Positions 46,088 through 58,067 of a DNA stretch of 64,000 nt are shown here, one piece after another. Made by a program: the position numbers and the translations under genes. The DNA is from Rhizodiscina lignyota (taxonomy: Eukaryota > Ascomycota > Dothideomycetes > Aulographales > Rhizodiscinaceae). The first letter of the stretch is position 1, and every line of letters begins with the position of its first letter. Location of the stretch: the NCBI GenBank assembly GCA_010015805.1, contig ML978133.1, positions 682,001 to 746,000 of the forward strand, written 5' to 3'. A model generated the notes under the pieces. The model made no database searches. It was not told where the DNA came from and saw only the letters and a list, made by a program, of their open reading frames with translations.

Positions 46088-47144
46088 AATGAGACACGAG
46101 AGCGCGAACGAGACCAGAGCAATTGTCCCAGCGGCACTCTGCGGGACTTTAGGACACGCCTGATTTATAACCATCACAGAAACTGATTCAAGAGCAAGAG
46201 AATATCCATTTACCCCGCGCATCTCTGCGGGGGACACGGCAGTGACCTACCTTGAAGCTCTTGCCTACGGAAAAGGCGAGCGCCTCACGATGCCGTGGGG
46301 TTTGCAATTGAAGGCTTCTCTCATGCCTTTGAGCGCGCTCCTCGGTCGGCGGGAGCTGAAACAATTGATGAATTGCACGCGTCATAGCTGTGGATTGAAA
46401 CTCTGGAGCTCCATAAGTTTTTCTCGACAGAACTTGGGACCGACGTCATTCCAGGATGTCAATGCGGATATGGTGATTTGAAAATTTTCTCGAGCTGGCC
46501 CTGCATGAGAAGGTATCGGCTTTCGATCCGTGCAATCGAAGTTCGTGGATCTCGCCAAGGAGAAGAGAGGGGATGAAGTGATTTCAGCCGGCATCTGCGA
46601 GGAGTCGGAGATTATCAGCGACCCGAAAGATGTTTGCCATTCGGCCCTAATGGTGGCATGGGCAGTACGAACGAGGAGTTCTTTAGCACTGATGGCGACG
46701 TGCCGCCTGAGTCCCCAGATGCTCGAAGAATTCGAAGAAAGTAAAGGGATAGAGATTGGGGAGCAGAGTGCCAAGTTTAAAGAGCCTATTCTCCCGCCCG
46801 CTCTAACCGGGGGCGTATCGAGGCGTTAACTCAAAGTAGAAGCCTCCCTGGTATTGGCCCCAGCATTGAATGAAATTCGCTGTATTAATAGGCGAGTGTG
46901 TTCGCACAGAGTGGTTCTAACCGCCCACAGAGCATTCCACTTCGTTCAAGCAGTCCTTTTCTCACTGGATTATGGAATATCGTTTCTTCAACTCGCGGCA
47001 GCAACTCAAAACAATCTGGTATAGAATTGCGTTGACATAGGGATATCTACAAGCCATTACAAAATACACCCTCTGTATTCACAAATGTTTGACTTTCGAA
47101 GCACTCGGGTATTCATATCGATTCTCATTCATGTCTCATCCCAT
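46088..47144. other. Intergenic with coding-like fragments on the plus strand
   Basis: Contains the esterase promoter, including a TATAAAT on the minus strand at 46163-46169. Between about 46400 and 46780 plus-strand stretches in more than one frame look protein-like (for example LHKFFSTELGTDVIPGCQCG and MGSTNEEFFSTDGDVPPESP), but I could not join them into a convincing gene. They may be exons of a small gene or the remains of one. Confidence 0.3.
46163..46169 (-). promoter_or_regulatory. TATA box of the carboxylesterase gene
   Basis: TATAAAT on the minus strand, 76-82 bp upstream of the ATG at 46087. It supports that ATG over the in-frame one at 46237, which would precede the transcription start. 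Confidence 0.5.
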
Positions 47145-49007
47145 TCACGGCGGACGCTGTTGCTGCTGTTGCTCCAGCGCCTCCCTTTCCGCCTTCATCC
47201 TTTCTTCCCGTTCCCTCTTCGCCGCTTGCGCCGGGGCTCTCGTCTTAAGCTCTCCCGTAACGCCCTGAAGATAGGTCGGCACCTCCACCCCGCTCTTCAA
47301 AAAGAACAGCTTCAGATTCCTTGCTTTGTCTTTCAACTGCACCTGCGTCCTCTCCTTCAGCGCCTCGCTGATGCGGCCCCCAACGCCGTATAAGGCGAGG
47401 ATCTGGCTCCAGTGAGGGCCCTTTACTCGATCGAGCCCATCCATGAGAGCGCGCTCCTCCTCGGGGCTCCAGGGCTTGCGCTGGCTGGCCACCGATACTC
47501 TCCGGCTCGGTGGCGTCGACTTGCTAGTCGAAACTTTGCGAGCATTTTCGTACTGCATCAGCATAGGCGCCTTCTCGCTTCTCGACGTGCTGCTCTCAGA
47601 TCGTTCACGACCGGACGTAGTCCTGGATTTGTTCGAGAGTGACCTCTGTGGGAGCGGCTCTGGCTCCTGGTATATGGGGAACGGCGCAGAGTCTTGTTGT
47701 GGCGTGCTCTGGACAGAGACAGATCCTTGCGGATCAGGGCTGAAGATCATGCCAGAGTAGTCTGAGCTCATTGATGGGGTCGGCATGCTTGGATGGACCA
47801 CCTGTCGAAGGCAGTCGCTCAATACTCTGAGCAGGTCAACCCATTTCCACGTGGAGTAGAGTGGTCGCAGCTGAGGTGAGCTGTATTGCTCTGTCAGCAG
47901 CTGTTGTCGCCTCATGTTGACTTTCAAGGCCAAGTCCTGTTCCACAGGAGACAGTGGTGGGCTTCCGGGCCGCCGGCGTACAAGCTGACTGTGCATGTCT
48001 GCCGGGAAGTACTCGAGAAGCTCAGTCTGCGAAACCGTGCCATTATGCAGCGCTGCTATATACGCCTGCGTCTTCAGCTCTAAGAACAAGCTTGCCACAG
48101 ATTTGGTCAACGCATGTCCTTCTGGAAGGAAGACATCGAGGCATTGCTCGTGTAGCTGAGAGAACGGTATATCTCGTCCGGCAAAGATGATAACTGCAAA
48201 CGTCGCGAGGTTCGCCTTGCGTATTACGACGTTTGCCGAAGGTTCGAGGTTGAGCGATTGCGCATTGAGGAAGATGTGCTCTCGACTGACATAATACCCC
48301 TTCGTCTGGTCGAACAGAGCGACTGAAGTGTAATACGCTTGCCCACCGGGGCTATCCGGCTGGCTGGCCGTCTCGATTACCTCTTGCAAGTTGTTATGCG
48401 CAAGCGTCTCAAGTATTTGCGTAGCAAGTTTCTCGAGCACTGGCAAGCTCTGCTGTTTCAGCTGAAGGGCAGGATCGAACAGCTGCGGATCCCACGGTTC
48501 GGTCTGCGGATTGGGCTCGTTGAGGATGGGCGCATCGTGCATATAGCCTTGATACGAGGTGTTCATCGGATTCTCGAGCGCATTCTCGTAGGAGTGATAG
48601 AGCGGCTGTTGCTGGTGGTGCTGGTGGTGAGGATGCTGCTCCTGCGCAGTCTCGTGCATCAGGTAGTAGGAAGGGTCGGCGGGCGCAGGCTGGCTGTACG
48701 CCGTGTAGCCTCTGGAGTCCTGTCCAGCGAATGCGACAGCTCCATAGGCCGACTCGCCACCGTCATGCTGTGTTGTGAGATAGCTTGTGCGACGTCGCTT
48801 GTGCGGGTGCGAGTGGGCCAGCGAAGCGTCGGCTCGCCCGGCGAAGGAGTCGCTGTTGAGCGCGTGGTCGTGGATGTGGAGCGCTGGCTTCAGTCAGTAA
48901 GGCGACGCTTCAATGACCGCTCTGCACGTCTGGCGGGTGCTCTTTGGGGCGTTGAGGTCGCGATACTTACCGTCGGCGTCCATCATCCTTAGCACTGCTA
49001 AAGGCAT
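47145..49007 (-). CDS. TBF1: TBF1-like telobox Myb protein (telomere-repeat binding)
   Basis: Exons on the minus strand: 49007-48971 and 48883-47145, about 591 aa. The C-terminal single Myb/SANT domain (about 478-535: KPWSPEEERALMDGLDRV..., then LKERTQVQLKDKARNLKLFF) is a telobox in its TBF1 form. Such proteins bind double-stranded TTAGGG repeats at telomeres and in promoters. The middle (from LEKLATQILETL through FLPEGHALTKSVASLFLEL to PLYSTWKWVDLLRVLSD) fits a TRF-homology dimerisation region. Basic and Ser/Pro-rich linkers surround these. The C-terminus is a charged coiled helix ending in a Gln run. Exon 2 is open but has no ATG in its first 74 codons, so the 37-nt first exon is needed. 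ATGs at 49007, 48986 and 48983 are all possible. Taz1/TRF-type naming is an alternative. Confidence 0.85.
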
Positions 49008-50498
49008 GTCAGGGCTGGAATTCTCGGAGAGGGTATGCCGAATTAGCCCTAATAAGGGCTTTCGCTTGCCTGCCTGCCCGCTGCGGAAGGTGAGAAATGC
49101 GGAGAGTGGACAAGCGAGCGGTAGCGCGTGGGTGTGCACAAGCACAAGGCTGAAGCTTGGTGCGATGGAACGAGGCAACGCAACGTTTGGATGCAAGGCA
49201 CCAGAGGAGATGGACGAGAGGGCTGAAGAGGGCAAGCAAGGCCGCCTGCCTGCAGCGCCGTTGTCGATGGACTGGTGGGTGCAGTGGATTTAGGATCGCT
49301 CCGGGAGGGCAGAGATTGAAGGGCCGTGACTGTATTTGATCCGCACCGCGAGTCCGCTTCCCATGCGCTTCAGCTCCCTGCGTGCCAGTGCCTGGTCTTG
49401 TTGGTCTTCAAGAGCGTGCGCCGCTCGAGCTTCTGTCGCGCTCAGATTCGCACATGCGTGCCTACGGTCTCGAGTTGAATGGGGTTACCATGCGACGCGC
49501 AACGACCGGGCTGGGGAAGATATTCCCAGAGCCGTCATTTGCCCTCGGATCCGGCCGTTTTGCCCTCTTTGGCGCTCCAGCGGAACTGATGTTTTGGTCG
49601 CATACAATTCGCAGATGTCTGACACCAATCGCGCGGGCGCCGTTATAATGTCAAAGCGGATCCGCTAGTCAACGGTGCTCAATAATGCGATGCGGGGGAG
49701 CGAGCTGGCTTCCGTAGCGCTCAGACGCGATGCTGTTGAACAGTTCGCGCGTCGAAAATGAGGCCTCGGACTTGCGAGATTCCAAGTTGAAATTCTTGAT
49801 GCTTTCTGGTGCAACATTTCGCACACTTTGATGGGACAAATTCCAGGGCAGCAGCAGCCAGCTCGACATTGTAAAGCACAGGCGCGTGTGCACGGCTCTC
49901 TCCGCTGTCTCAAGGATGGCAGGAGCGGAGCTGGAACCGTCATGCGCTTCATCAGGAAATCCTTGCGCTTGTATGTATATTAAGCATGTTAAGATCTGAT
50001 TGCGTCTCCAACTACTAAAGGTGTGTACTACACGCAATTTGAACTGCTCTGAATTTCTGACCGCTTTTCTTACGGCCGTCTGCGTCTCGAGCGCCATTTC
50101 ACTATGGGATTGCGATAGATGGTGTGAGTAGGATCCATGCGCGTTCGCCGAGTTTCACCATATGCAGCTGTGACAAAGAACACCGCCTGGCTTTTATATG
50201 ACATAGTAGTTTTGACGTCGGTGTGTATGGATACAAATACCTGCTTCAGCCATTTCATAAGCCAAAACTCTCCGGCTGAGTGGAAACCGCTGACGCATAC
50301 CAAACCGCGGCCTTCTAGAAACCCATCCGAGAGATAGCGTGCTTATTCGCGCCAGGACAGTGACAGCGTCAAAACCCAGCAAGATTGACGTAAGACACGA
50401 ACCCCGGAAATCTCAGCCTTGGGAACTGGTCTGGCGAAGCTTGACTTGAGTACGTAGCCCCTGGTAATTCTGCCTCGCGCCAAGATGCAGTTGATGCG
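49008..50498. other. Intergenic with one weak minus-strand ORF
   Basis: Left part is the promoter of the TBF1-like gene; a single TTAGGG hexamer (CCCTAA at 49047-49052) lies 40 bp upstream of its ATG. A 142-codon frame at 49669-50097 is listed separately. Nothing else was recognised. Confidence 0.45.
49669..50097 (-). CDS. Weak hypothetical ORF
   Basis: Uninterrupted 142-codon frame beginning MALETQTAVRKAVRNSEQFK and ending HRIIEHR. The N-terminus is basic and amphipathic and could be a mitochondrial presequence. No domain is recognised. A possible donor (GTAGTA) and small acceptors lie inside, so the true structure, if any, could differ. Sequence character is in between coding and non-coding. 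Confidence 0.3.
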   Translation of the reverse strand: MALETQTAVRKAVRNSEQFKLRVVHTFSSWRRNQILTCLIYIQAQGFPDEAHDGSSSAPAILETAERAVHTRLCFTMSSWLLLPWNLSHQSVRNVAPESIKNFNLESRKSEASFSTRELFNSIASERYGSQLAPPHRIIEHR

Positions 50499-51698
50499 TC
50501 ACGAAAAGAAGAAAGAATTGCCTTCCGTATCCTTCCTGTTCGCTTTGCTGTAGTCCTTGGTGGGGTCGAACTCTTCCCAGACGCTGGCGGGGAAAATGTG
50601 CTTGTTGCGCTCGTACCATCGCCGGTCGACCACTTTTGTGATCGTCGGATCATCGTCATAGCCTTCAAGCTCCTCTTCAGGAACCCCGACAGCTTTCTCT
50701 TTCTTCACCGGCTTGGCGAGGGGGTTATAGTTTGCCAGATCGACCTCCTCCTCCTGACCCGACTTTGGAGTCGCCGACGATCGCTCCGACGAGAAGTTGA
50801 AGAGGCGACCGCTGTACGACATGCTCTTGTTGATCATAAAGTAGTAGAACTCGTAGTGATGCGGGAGAATGATCTCGTTCCGAACGAGCATCAGATCGTC
50901 GACGCTGACTCGCGCCCACTCCCTCCGGCTCTTATCGCCTCCAACTCCAAGCTCTGCTCCCACCTTCCGCGCCTTGTCCAAGAACAGCCAGATGTAGTCG
51001 CCCTTCTTCACGCGACATCTGCCTCCAGGTACGTTTGTGCCATCGTAGAACACGAACGGGAGGACGATGTCTGTTGCCTTGACCACCTCTTGTGTTGCCA
51101 GAAACTCTTTCCTCAGCTGTTCTCTGGTCTGCGCTTCCTTGAGCAAGGCATTCTTCGTCCTGACCTTCGGCACGAACGCAATCTTCGAATTCGGACCTAA
51201 TCGCCGCTTTGCGGTCGAGGTATCGCTATCCACGTCGGAAGGGTCTGCGGATGGAGTTGCTCGCACGGCTGGGGTATTGCTCCTGGAAGTCGATGCCCCA
51301 GATGGAACATCATCCACCTCTTCGTCGTCATCTACATCAAACGATAGCTTGCCCCTTGCGATAGGCTTGCGCTTCTTCTTCGCGGGTTGAGGCGTCGAGG
51401 CACTGTACTTTGTAAATTAGCGCTGAACTTTGCGAACTGCGCCGCACCCTCTAACTTACCCGTCTGCCGGCGTTGAGACCCCAGAGGCAGGTGTAAGTCG
51501 GCCAGACGTCTGCTCCAAGGCCTCTGCGCGCCGCTTACGGAAATCAGACAGTTGCACGAGACCGACGGTCTGTTCCTTTAAGATGTCTTCGGCTGTCGCA
51601 TTGCGGGAGCTCTGCGATGTGAAGCGCGATGCGCCGACGGAGGCAGGCGTCGAGCTGCGCGACGGTGCAGCAGATGAATTCCCCGAGTTCTTGTCCAT
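50499..51698 (-). CDS. XAP5/FAM50 family protein
   Basis: Exons on the minus strand: 51698-51460 and 51402-50499, 380 aa. This is the conserved nuclear XAP5/FAM50 family, linked to spliceosome C complexes in animals and to circadian timing (XCT) in plants; its biochemical activity is not established. The N-terminus is Ser/Thr-rich with a conserved helix (TVGLVQLSDFRKRRAEALEQ). An acidic block (LSFDVDDDEEVDDV) follows, then the family core: DPSDVDSDTSTAKRRLGPNS...VPKVRTKNALLKEAQTREQL, then FVFYDGTNVPGGRCRVKKGD, IWLFLDKARK, REWARVSVDDLMLVR and IILPHHYEFYYFMINK. The C-terminal DRRWYERNKHIFPASVWEEF is diagnostic. The acceptor is the TACAG at 51403, which restores the frame. Confidence 0.95.
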
Positions 51699-52539
51699 GC
51701 TTGGAGCAAAGGCTATTTCCGTGCCTGTGGTGGTGAGATGCAGCTGGGAATGGTTATTTTAGAAGCAGCTCAAGGCTCCTGGATGGGATTTTCGATGTCT
51801 CATTCGGCAACTGCCGATATCGGCTTAGCCTGCGACAGGGGTAGCTGCAAGCTTGAGGTTGGAGACGACATGCTCAAAGAGCTACCCGCCATTCGCTCTA
51901 TCAGACAGTGTTGGATTGAGCCTGTGTGCGCTCGAATAGCTGTATGAGCCCGTTTTACACATGTGGAAGACACCCCAGAAATTTTCCGAATACCATGTGA
52001 AGTCGGAACGCATATTTCCATGTTCCAAGATCCCAGTTGGGGCTCCAATCCTCTCGCCAAAGAGGAAGGCTCACCTCTCTTGATTCTCCATCTCCCCTTG
52101 AGTCAATCGTTATCACTACGTCTTATTGCATCTCAAGCATGCTGCCACTCGCTGGATAAACGCGAGCAGTCTTTCCCTCGTCCTTGTGACTCTCCCCGCA
52201 AGGTGCACTCGCTTGTCTGCAATTTCTCCGCCCCTCTTCACAACCCCACAGTGGACGATCCTAGCTCGCAGCATCCGTACCTGATCCTTTCGTCATATCC
52301 GACCATTCACCAGGCCCGAAGCAGCAGGCGGACCCAAAAGGCTTGCTGCCCATTGCCGGCGCTGTAAGCTTGTTTACAGGAGCTTCGGACGATTGCAGCG
52401 CGAAAGACCATGGGGCTCCTCTCAACGGCCATCGCGCTATGCTACGCGGTGGCATTGACACTCTCTTATAAGCTGCCTCAGCAGCCATTGAGTCCTGCAA
52501 GCGGGGCCACTGGTAGCAATCAAGCTTCTCCTCTCCACG
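51699..52539. promoter_or_regulatory. Divergent promoter region of XAP5 (-) and beta-galactosidase (+)
   Basis: 841 bp between two outward-facing ATGs. A GATAAAC-containing word and CT-rich leader sequence precede the GH35 start, but no specific site can be assigned. The frame at 52410 is a short upstream open frame overlapping the leader. Confidence 0.45.
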
Positions 52540-55500
52540 ATGGTCCGTTTCTCTCGCTTCTTCACGCTTGCCGTTTCGTGTGTGTCTTCGTTTGCGGCCA
52601 TTGCTGAGGCCGCTGTAGTTGCAAGAAAGCCTGCCATATCAATTGACCCTACGTCTGATGGGCTGCAAAATATTGTGACATGGGATGAGCACTCAATTTT
52701 TGTGCGCGGCGAGCGCGTGCTCTTCTACAGTGGAGAATTCCACCCATTCAGGTCCGCTTCCTGCTATTGTTGCATGGAATATGAAGAGTGACACTATACA
52801 GATTGCCCGTAGCAACGCTGTATTTGGACGTATTTCAAAAGATACGTGCACTAGGATACACTGGAGTCTCCTTCTATGTTGATTGGGTCAGTCAACGCGA
52901 TCTACCATGACCAGACATCAACATAACGATGCTGATATAATGGCTCCCAAAAGGCACTCCTCGAAGGCAAACCAGGGGAATATCTTGCAGAAGGAGTCTT
53001 TGACCTGAAGCCATTCTTTGATGCTGCAAAGGAGGCTGACATATATTTACTTGCTGTGAGTTAGCTTGACTGGGTAATTTGGCGATGACGAAGGCTAACC
53101 TTTGCACAGCGACCGGGCCCATACGTAAGTCTCTCGGCCATTGGCATCAGAAACCGCTGACTTTCAATTCGAAGATCAATGCAGAAGCCTCCGGTATGCA
53201 AATCGGATCATCCCACGAGAATGAGCTGACAACGGTTTAAGGTGGAGGCTTTCCAGGATGGCTCCAAAGGATCCCCGGCTACCTTCGTTCATCGAATGCG
53301 AGCTTCCTTGAAGCAACACAAAAGTACTGAATCGAGTTCGATTGATCAGATCATGTACTAATGCACATCTAGCTATGTAACGAACACTGGTCACATCATC
53401 GCCGAAGCTCAAATCACGAACGGCGGTCCTGTCATTCTGTTCCAGCCGGAGAACGAATATGCTGGAGGTGATGATGGGGGCTACTTTGCCTATGTTCGAG
53501 ACCAATGGCGCAAGACCGGCATTGTGGTCCCGCTGATAAACAACGACGTCAGTCATTCAGGACGTCAAGCACCAGGCAAGCCAGGTGGTGTAAACATCTA
53601 CGGCCACGATGGATATCCCCTTGGGTTCGATTGCGGACATCCGTTCACTTGGCCGGAAGGTCAGTTGACGGCGTATATGGGCGATTGGCATACGAAACAT
53701 CTTGAGTTCAGCCCCAAGACACCATACAGCATTGTCGAGGTACAGAAAATGCACAACAAAAAGCTCCATTATAGCTTACAATCATTTAGTTTCAAGGCGG
53801 ATCGTTTGATCCTTGGGGTGGACCTGGCTTCGAGCAATGTGCGATTCTGTTGAACATGGAATTTGAGCGCGTCTTCTACAAGGAAGATTTCAGCTTCGGC
53901 GTGACAATTTTCAACATCTACATGGTAAGGCTCCGTGAATATCAATGAGCTGAAATAAGCTAATTGCAAAAGACATATGGTGGCACGAACTGGGGTAATT
54001 TAGGACATCCAGGTAAGTACCTTACGCTGATTGATATTATAATAAGGGTAATTTAAGTGTTTAGGTGGATATACGAGTTACGATTATGCTGCAGTTATTC
54101 GCGAGGATCGCATGGTGGACCGCGAGAAGTACTCAGAAGCCAAGCTCCTCGCCAACATGCTCCAAGCCTCTCCGGCATACATCACAGCGACTCCTGGCAA
54201 TGCCACGAACGGGACACTTGCATCAACTGCAGCAATCACCGTTACTCCCCTCCACGACGAGAAGTCAGGGACGCGATTTTACGTCGTTCGACATGCCGTG
54301 TACAATACATTGGATACGACGGATTACAAGCTTACTGTTGACTCGAGCGTTGGCACGATCACGATCCCACAGCTGCAAGGAAGTCTGTCATTACACGGCC
54401 GCGACTCGAAGATTCATGTTGTCGATTACGATGTCGGCGGCACGAAGCTGCTATACAGCTCGGCCGAGATTTTCACGTGGAAGAAGTATTCATCTTCGAC
54501 CGTCCTTGTTGTGTATGGCGGACCAGGAGAGCTGCATGAAATGGCATTCAAGACGAATAAGAAACCCTCTGTCCTAGAAGGCTCTGGTATCACTTTTGGA
54601 TCGAAGAAGGGAGCCTATATCTTGAACTTTGAGACTAGTACATCGAGACGTATTGTTCAAGTTGGAAGCCTATTCGTCTATGTTCTTGGTAAGAAAACCT
54701 GGAATTTAGTATTTTATTGAGACCGCTAACAGTTTTCAGATCGTAACTCGGCATACAACTACTGGACGCTCAAGATCTCCGATGACTCCTACGCCATCGT
54801 CAAAGCCGGCTATCTGCTGCGAACCGCTTCGCTCTCATACGGTACTTTAGCATTGACTGGAGACTTCAACGCCACTACTGAGGTAGAAGTCATCGGTGCA
54901 CCGTCCTTCTCACGTTTGACGATCAACGGCAAGTCCGTTCAATCTTCATACTCCAAGAAGCACGGATCAACTTCCACCACAGTTCAGTACCAAAAGGCTA
55001 CCCCGAAGTTGCCGAACCTCAGAACGGCAACATGGCACTATATCGACAGTCTGCCAGAGATCCAGTCATCCTATTCCGATGCCGACTGGACGGTCGCCGA
55101 TCACACAAAGACAAACAACACGCACCGGAAGCCAGTACTTACCCCAAAGGTTCTTTTCTCGAGCGACTACGGCTACCACACCGGAAGTCTTATCTATCGC
55201 GGCCACTTTACTGCCAATGGAGAGGAGAAGACGCTCAAGCTCTGGACCCAAGGTGGTTCAGCGTACGGCATGTCTGCATGGCTCGGGGATACGTTTCTGG
55301 GCTCATGGAACGGCGCTGACTACGCCGAGGAATGGAACAGCACATTTACCCTACCGAACAGCATCAAGAAGGGCAAGAAGTACATCTTCACGGTTCTGAT
55401 CGATGTCACAGGTCTCGAGGAGGACTTTACGCCCGCCGAGTAAGTTCCCTTCCCCTTCACACTTCCCTCTGCCAAAATACTGACACCATCCAAGCGAACA

Positions 55501-56119
55501 AATGAAAGAACCCCGCGGCATCCTCGACTACTCTCTGTCTGGCCACCCCAAGTCCGCCATCACCTGGAAACTAACCGGTAACCTCGGCGGCGAATCCTAC
55601 CCCGACAAGACGCGCGGCCCGCTCAACGAAGGCGCTCTCTACGCCGAGCGGCAAGGCTACCACCTCCCCTCCCCACCCATCTCCTCGCCTGGCTGGAAGA
55701 CAGTCTCTGGTGGCCCGCTCAAGGGCATCACCTCCCCCGGTGTCGCCTTCTACACCACCAGCTTCAGCCTCGACATGCCGTCGGGCTACGACATCCCTCT
55801 CTCCTTCACCTTCAACAACGGCAGCGCCACGGACGCGGCAGGGCGCAGTCTCGCGTACCGCGCGATTCTGTACGTGAATGGGTACCAGTTCGGCAAGTAC
55901 GTGCATAATGTCGGCCCGCAGGACACGTACCCTGTGCCTGAGGGGATTCTGAATTACCATGGGGAGAATTGGGTTGCGGTGGCGCTGTGGGCGTTGGAGA
56001 AGGGTGGGGCGAAGTTGACGGGTTTGGACTTGGGCGCTGATGCGGTGATTGTGAGCGCACTGGAGCCGATCACAAATAGTCCGATGCCGGGCTGGGAGAA
56101 GAGAGCTGGGGCGTACTGA
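52540..56119 (+). CDS. lacA: Secreted beta-galactosidase, glycoside hydrolase family 35
   Basis: Twelve exons: 52540-52751, 52802-52886, 52954-53055, 53110-53124, 53175-53193, 53242-53323, 53373-53739, 53790-53924, 53973-54012, 54065-54688, 54740-55439 and 55495-56119; about 1,001 aa, normal for fungal LacA. It removes terminal beta-galactose from plant cell-wall polymers outside the cell. A signal peptide ([20 protein letters not shown]) precedes the TIM barrel: [31 protein letters not shown], acid/base Glu in [11 protein letters not shown], nucleophile Glu in [16 protein letters not shown], then [21 protein letters not shown]. Beta-sandwich domains follow. Exons of 15 and 19 nt encode part of the active-site strand. 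The first donor (GTCCGC) is weak. All joins restore the family sequence. Regulation is not visible. Confidence 0.94.
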
Positions 56120-56746
56120 GTGAGGTTGTGAGATGCGATGCGAGAGCAGGGTTATGGCTTGATGTATATACACGTTCTCTTAAGGATAATAAAATCGTTG
56201 GACACGGCTCAAGTTGAAATACCTAAGTACAAGCAGCTCTTGCACTTCCAGGTAATCGATACTACCTCTGAAAGCTTGATTCTACGTCCGTTGGAGGGTA
56301 TATGATTTGGTCGCCCGATAAGCTGTAACGCCGAAGGGAAAGCAGCTCTTGCACTTCAGACCGAGCGATACTATCTGTGAAAGCTCAATATCGTATTCTG
56401 TGCAGTGTGTTACACGATAGCATACTGGCGACAGCTTCGGACGCTGTATTAGCTACGGAGGGAATATGTGCTGTCTGCGTGAAAGCTGTGGCCAGCGTTT
56501 TCGTCCCCATCGAGCTAAGACGGTGTAGGCTTTGCATATATGTTGGAGTCGATGATGAATGGCCTTGGATATACCTTCTGGAAAGTCATACTGACAAAAC
56601 GAATGAGGTTCATTATACTACAGCTCATGCCAATCGCTGAAATTTCGCGCTATCTGTAGCGCGAAAGCCCACCATTGAACTTGTCGATCGACAAGTCGCG
56701 ACCATTGATCATTAGAAAACACTCTTGGGTATATCTTTCTCTCTAC
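56120..56746. other. Intergenic between converging genes, with a repeat
   Basis: Spacer between the 3' ends of the GH35 gene (+) and TFB4 (-). It contains the repeat of about 105-110 bp at 56231-56490. No gene is supported. Confidence 0.5.
56231..56490 (+). repeat. Degenerate tandem repeat of about 105-110 bp
   Basis: AAGCAGCTCTTGCACTTC occurs at 56231 and again 109 bp on at 56340. After each copy come CGATACTA and TCTGAAAGCT-like words. A third, more diverged GAAAGCT block lies about 102 bp further on at 56481. The unit is about twice 55 bp. Confidence 0.65.
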
Positions 56747-58067
56747 CTAACTCGGCGCCGGTGTTCCCGCCGCACTGCTCGTCCCAGGCGTATCCGCTCC
56801 CCCAGCAATCTTCTTCTTTTTCTTCTTCTTCGCCCTCGGCAGCACTGCTGGCACCACGCCCGCCTCTCGAGGCAGAATGAGCTGCGTCCCGCACGTCAAA
56901 CATTGTCCATCTGCGAGCGGCTCGCAGAAGATGCTCAGGCACACGCTACACACGTAGCCGATGTCAACGACTCGCCGGTGGCAGAAGCATGCCGCACGGA
57001 AGTCGACTGCTGCGTCGGCGGGTGGGACTAAGGAGTGTCGTGCGTATGAGTCGGGGAGGAGTGGGTGCAGGAGGTGTAGGAGTAGGCCTTGAAGGGTGCC
57101 GCTGACTGCCGCGGCGGCTGTGTCGGCAGGCGCTTTGCCGTTTGTCTTCGTGCTGGAGTCTAATGGAGGAGTGTAGTGTGATGGGTCGAGGTATATCCCA
57201 CCGGTGCTGTCGCACGCTTGCTGCAGGAAGACGGTGTCGCCTGCGAGCTTGAGCACGTCGATCGGCACGCGCTGCCGTTGTGCGGCAAAGATGGTGTTCA
57301 TGACTGGGATGTATTGCGCTGCTAGGTCGCCGGACACGCTGAGTATGAGGATGCGGCTTGTGAGCGTCTGGCGTGAGCGAGCGGACGCTGCGTCTTGTCC
57401 GTCGACAGAGGTCATTGGCAGCGCTGCGCTGCTCACTGCGGAGGTGTCTGCGTTGAGGAGGACGGAAGGGTCGCTGGGGGACTTGAGGAGGATCTGCTTG
57501 TTGATGTATGCCAGGGCTGTGGTGAGGGCACCGGCAATCATGGTGGTGGTTCGGGATTTGAGGTCCTCCGGAGTGGTCTTAGAAATGAGATTTGTGAGGT
57601 TTGCGAGCAGTTCTTGCTCGATTATGCGGAAGGGGCGGTACTTGTTCGCATCGTCTTCGTTCGCAATGCGCTCTGCAATTCCATTGCTCATCTCAACATC
57701 GCCGTTGCTCGCAGCCTCGTTTGTGGTGCCTGAGTCTCGCCCTCCAGGCTGTGGTGGCTTCGGCGTGGGATAAAGAAATTGTGCGCATGTTGTGTGACTG
57801 GCAATGACGGCGACTTGGTTCGCATGGTTTATAGCCAGGTGAGCGTTTATGAAGACCAGAAGATTTGCGATGACTTTGGAGAGCGGAAGGGTCGAGGAGA
57901 GAATGGACCAGGCATACGGGTTGGTGTCGAGGATGATGGTTAAGAGGGACGGCGGAGGAGCTTTAAATAATCTAACTTAGCCTGAAGGATACTGCTTAGA
58001 GGAGGAGTGATGTATACATACCTTCAGACGCTGTAATAGTACGGTCTGTACCATCTATTGCGTTCAT
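56747..58067 (-). CDS. TFB4: TFIIH core subunit Tfb4/p34
   Basis: Exons on the minus strand: 58067-58022 and 57960-56747, about 419 aa. It is part of the TFIIH core that opens promoters and repairs DNA by nucleotide excision. The von Willebrand-like fold is visible: PSLLTIILDTNPYAWSIL, VFINAHLAINHANQVAVIAS, ILILSVSGDLAAQYIPVMN, VPIDVLKLAGDTVFLQQACD and TGGIYLD. The C-terminal C4 zinc finger (CFCHRRVVDIGYVCSVC...CEP...CLTC) and a poly-Lys tail complete it. The 61-nt intron ends at an AAAG that splits an Ala codon (SE|A|PPPSLL), matching the position where yeast Tfb4 starts its fold. It shares a 375-bp divergent promoter with VPS26. Confidence 0.93.

Noticed and set aside
46382-46774. 130-codon minus-strand frame opposite the coding-like fragments
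   Set aside because: Ser/Leu-rich shadow of the plus strand with no motif.
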